From contig JAPOIQ010000038.1 in the NCBI GenBank assembly GCA_029978815.1, forward strand, positions 1-7,991: a stretch of 7,991 nt of DNA, read 5' to 3'. The DNA is from a bacterium (lineage in GTDB: Bacteria > Actinomycetota > Acidimicrobiia > Acidimicrobiales > Ilumatobacteraceae). The notes beneath the pieces were generated by a model. That model was not told the DNA's origin and made no database searches. It worked only from the letters and a program-made list of their open reading frames with translations. Below, piece by piece: positions 6,197 through 7,991 of the stretch (positions are counted from its first letter, which is position 1; the number at the start of each line of letters is the position of its first letter). A program made the position numbers and the translations under genes.

Positions 6197-7324
6197 ATGT
6201 TCACCACTGGTTCAAAACTGCTTTTCGGCGCAAGCGGTGCTTCTCTGGTCGGGACGCTGCTGTACGGCATCCTTGCCGGCGGCATTATGGGCACCGTAGG
6301 GCTCGTATCACTGACCGCAGGACTTATCTTCCTCGCCGGAATCAACGCGTTCATCCGTGATGCAAATGTGGCCGCCGATGATGTTGCCCAATTCTCAGGG
6401 TCTGCAGCGGCAGCTCCAAAGCCCGCTTCTTCGGTTTGGCCGATCGCCGTTGCAGTCGGTGGTGCCCTGATTGCTCTTGGCGTTGTGATTCACGCAGTGC
6501 TCACCATTATTGGTTTGGTTATTGTGCTCGCCGCTTCGGCTGAGTGGTTGCTGCAAGGTTGGGCCGAAAGTGCCTCGTCGGATGCGTCACATAATCAAGA
6601 GGTGCGAGGACGCCTTGCCTACACCGCCGAGATGCCCGTCGCAGCAGCAATCGGTCTGGGCCTCATCGTCTTCATGTTCAGCCGGGTCATGCTCGGCGTT
6701 CCAACCAAGTCATCGACAATCATTGCGTTTTCAATTGTGGCGACGATCGTCTTGATCGGCGGAACAATGATCAGCCGGGCTAGATCGCTGAGTGCACCAA
6801 AGATGTTCGGCATCTTCTCAGTTGTCAGCGTCGTGCTCCTTGCGGGAGGCGCGGTCGCCGGGCTCAACGGAGAGCGAGAAATTGAAGAGCACCACACGAC
6901 AGCTCACTACGCGGAACTCGATAAGTGCGGCGAGGAAGAGATTTCAGCAGACGAGCATGCAAGCCAAACGGTTGCTGGCAAGGCCAACTCATCGGCAGAA
7001 GTGACCCTTGACGAGGACGGTCTCTCGTATACCCGCCCTGGCTTGAACGATCCACAGACCGGGATGATTCAGTTGCCACGTTCAAATGCCAACAACATTT
7101 TGTTCCGAAATGAGACAGCAGAACCACGCCGCTTCATCGCAGAGATGGCCAACGTCGATGGTTCTCCCGCTCGAATCTGCACGGCGCTCGTCGAAGAAGG
7201 TGGCGTTCAGCTGCTTACCGTGAACTACTCGGCGCCAAGTTTTGACCCCGCAGTTGAAGAGTCAGGTGGCTACGCATTCGTGGTCGCTGGGCTTGACGAC
7301 CGGATTGAGGTGATTGTGCCATGA
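6197..7324 (+). CDS. CtaF-like (oxidase subunit IV) protein with extra membrane and cupredoxin-like regions
   Basis: 375 residues in three parts. Residues 1-125 resemble the four-helix actinobacterial oxidase subunit IV (CtaF, usually about 130 residues): an N-terminal helix pair with LLYG and GTVGL (21-24, 32-36), a polar linker, then WPIAVAVGGALIALGVVIH (81-99) and a helix ending SAEWLLQGW (114-122). Residues 146-223 add three more predicted helices. A His- and acid-rich stretch (EHHTTAHYAELDKC, 231-244) leads to a beta-rich C-terminal domain (about 266-375). Its ILFRNETAEPRRF (301-313) and GGYAFVVAGLDDRIEVIV (357-374) follow the cupredoxin pattern, but the copper His is Arg311 and the Cys is Val363. 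Cys244 and Cys328 could form a disulfide. The start ATG 6197 has GAGGA (6182-6186), 13 bp after the CoxIII-like stop. The domain assignments are from memory of the families. Confidence 0.65.
   Translation: MFTTGSKLLFGASGASLVGTLLYGILAGGIMGTVGLVSLTAGLIFLAGINAFIRDANVAADDVAQFSGSAAAAPKPASSVWPIAVAVGGALIALGVVIHAVLTIIGLVIVLAASAEWLLQGWAESASSDASHNQEVRGRLAYTAEMPVAAAIGLGLIVFMFSRVMLGVPTKSSTIIAFSIVATIVLIGGTMISRARSLSAPKMFGIFSVVSVVLLAGGAVAGLNGEREIEEHHTTAHYAELDKCGEEEISADEHASQTVAGKANSSAEVTLDEDGLSYTRPGLNDPQTGMIQLPRSNANNILFRNETAEPRRFIAEMANVDGSPARICTALVEEGGVQLLTVNYSAPSFDPAVEESGGYAFVVAGLDDRIEVIVP
7307..7313 (+). promoter_or_regulatory. Ribosome binding site of ctaC
   Basis: GAGGTGA, a strong anti-Shine-Dalgarno match, sits inside the end of the preceding gene seven bases before ATG 7321. 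It supports that start over the internal ATG 7390, before which only a weak GAG is visible. Confidence 0.6.
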
Positions 7325-7991
7325 GTCACGAGAAGGTTCACTATCGCACCATCTGTAATTCTGAACGCGCGACTTCTAGTCTTGAGAACATGAGTTCTCG
7401 CGGCTTCAGAGTAGCGACGACGGTTGCAGGAGTAGCGGCGACCACCGTGCTTGCCGGATGCGCATCCGATGCCCCTCAGGACACCTGGAAACCGGCCGGT
7501 CCAAATGCCCAAATGATCCAAGACCTGCAGTGGCCAATCTTCCTCACCGCTGGCATTGTCGGCGTCATCGTGATGGGTTTCATTGCGTTTTGCGTCATCA
7601 AGTATCGAGATCGTGGCCAAGCAATCCCGGATCAGGCCCACGGTAAGGCATGGCTTGAATACCTGTTCATCGCGATTCCGGCGGTCATTCTGGCTGCGAT
7701 TGCAATCCCGACAGTGGGTGTCGTGATGGCGTTGAACGACACTGATGACACCGAATGTGTGATCAACGTGACAGGTCAGCAGTGGTGGTGGGAGTACGAC
7801 TACGAGGTCGGTGCCGACGGCACGATTTGTGGCTTCGCCCCGTCAGAAGTTGCGGCAAGCCCGATTATCACTTCTGGTCAGTTGGTGATTCCGGCAGACA
7901 CGAAGGTGTTGCTGCGAGGCACCAGTCGTGACGTCATCCACAGCTATTGGATCCCACGCCTAAATGGTAAGCGAGACATGGTCCCAGGCCG
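7321..7991 (+). CDS. ctaC: Cytochrome c oxidase subunit II, 3' end outside window
   Basis: 223 codons are visible with no stop; the gene continues past the right edge. Subunit II takes electrons from cytochrome c through its CuA centre and passes them to subunit I. Order seen: a lipoprotein-type signal with lipobox LAGC (Cys47), two membrane helices (about 73-95 and 112-137), the aromatic electron-entry patch QQWWWEYDY, and the start of the cupredoxin domain with SRDVIHSYWIP, whose His207 is the first CuA ligand. The later CuA residues (C-x3-C-x3-H-x2-M) lie beyond the window. Cys146 and Cys170 flank the aromatic patch. The first ATG overlaps the previous stop (ATGA) and has a good ribosome binding site. 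Starting at Met24 (7390) would put the lipobox Cys at 24, a more usual signal length. Unlike the preceding CoxI-like gene, nothing visible is degenerate. Confidence 0.9.
   Translation, partial: MSHEKVHYRTICNSERATSSLENMSSRGFRVATTVAGVAATTVLAGCASDAPQDTWKPAGPNAQMIQDLQWPIFLTAGIVGVIVMGFIAFCVIKYRDRGQAIPDQAHGKAWLEYLFIAIPAVILAAIAIPTVGVVMALNDTDDTECVINVTGQQWWWEYDYEVGADGTICGFAPSEVAASPIITSGQLVIPADTKVLLRGTSRDVIHSYWIPRLNGKRDMVPG

Overview
The window looks like the chromosome of an actinobacterium. The evidence is a putative F420-dependent luciferase-like oxidoreductase, the Glu-Asp-Phe tRNA cluster without encoded CCA ends, an actinobacterial-type ClpS with a DUF2017 partner, a probably leaderless ctaB, and an actinobacterial-type subunit IV domain (CtaF). 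The moderate GC content (mid-50s % by eye) would fit a lineage such as Acidimicrobiia. That placement is inferred and could not be tested here.

Layout: (1) 68-1018, minus: LLM-class F420-dependent oxidoreductase, divergent from (2) pyrE on plus (1053-1622), the last step but one of UMP synthesis. (3) A hairpin and three minus-strand tRNA genes, transcribed Glu(TTC), Asp(GTC), Phe(GAA). (4) A minus-strand pair, clpS then a DUF2017 gene, joined by a TGATG stop/start overlap. (5) A divergent 100-bp promoter region, then a plus-strand respiratory block: ctaB (heme O synthase), a full-length CoxI homologue, a CoxIII homologue, a CtaF-like protein with a large extra membrane and periplasmic part, and the start of ctaC (cytochrome c oxidase subunit II), which runs off the right edge. 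The last four genes are tightly packed, two junctions being ATGA overlaps, so they are probably one transcript.

The main point of interest is the respiratory block. The CoxI homologue is intact and aligns with CoxI along its length, including the first transmembrane region, the mid-region RAPG-TM-RVP segment and the C-terminal NPW...EW tail. It has nevertheless lost five of the six histidines that bind heme a, heme a3 and CuB, plus the usual proton-channel residues. Its CoxIII partner lacks the conserved acidic and histidine residues of that family, and the third gene ends in a cupredoxin-like domain without visible copper ligands. By contrast, ctaC still has its first CuA-site histidine and its aromatic electron-entry patch. 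My inference is that the window encodes a catalytically silent 'shadow' oxidase module, kept by selection and placed between the heme-synthesis gene and the true oxidase genes. It may act in assembly, as a structural part of a supercomplex, or in something new.
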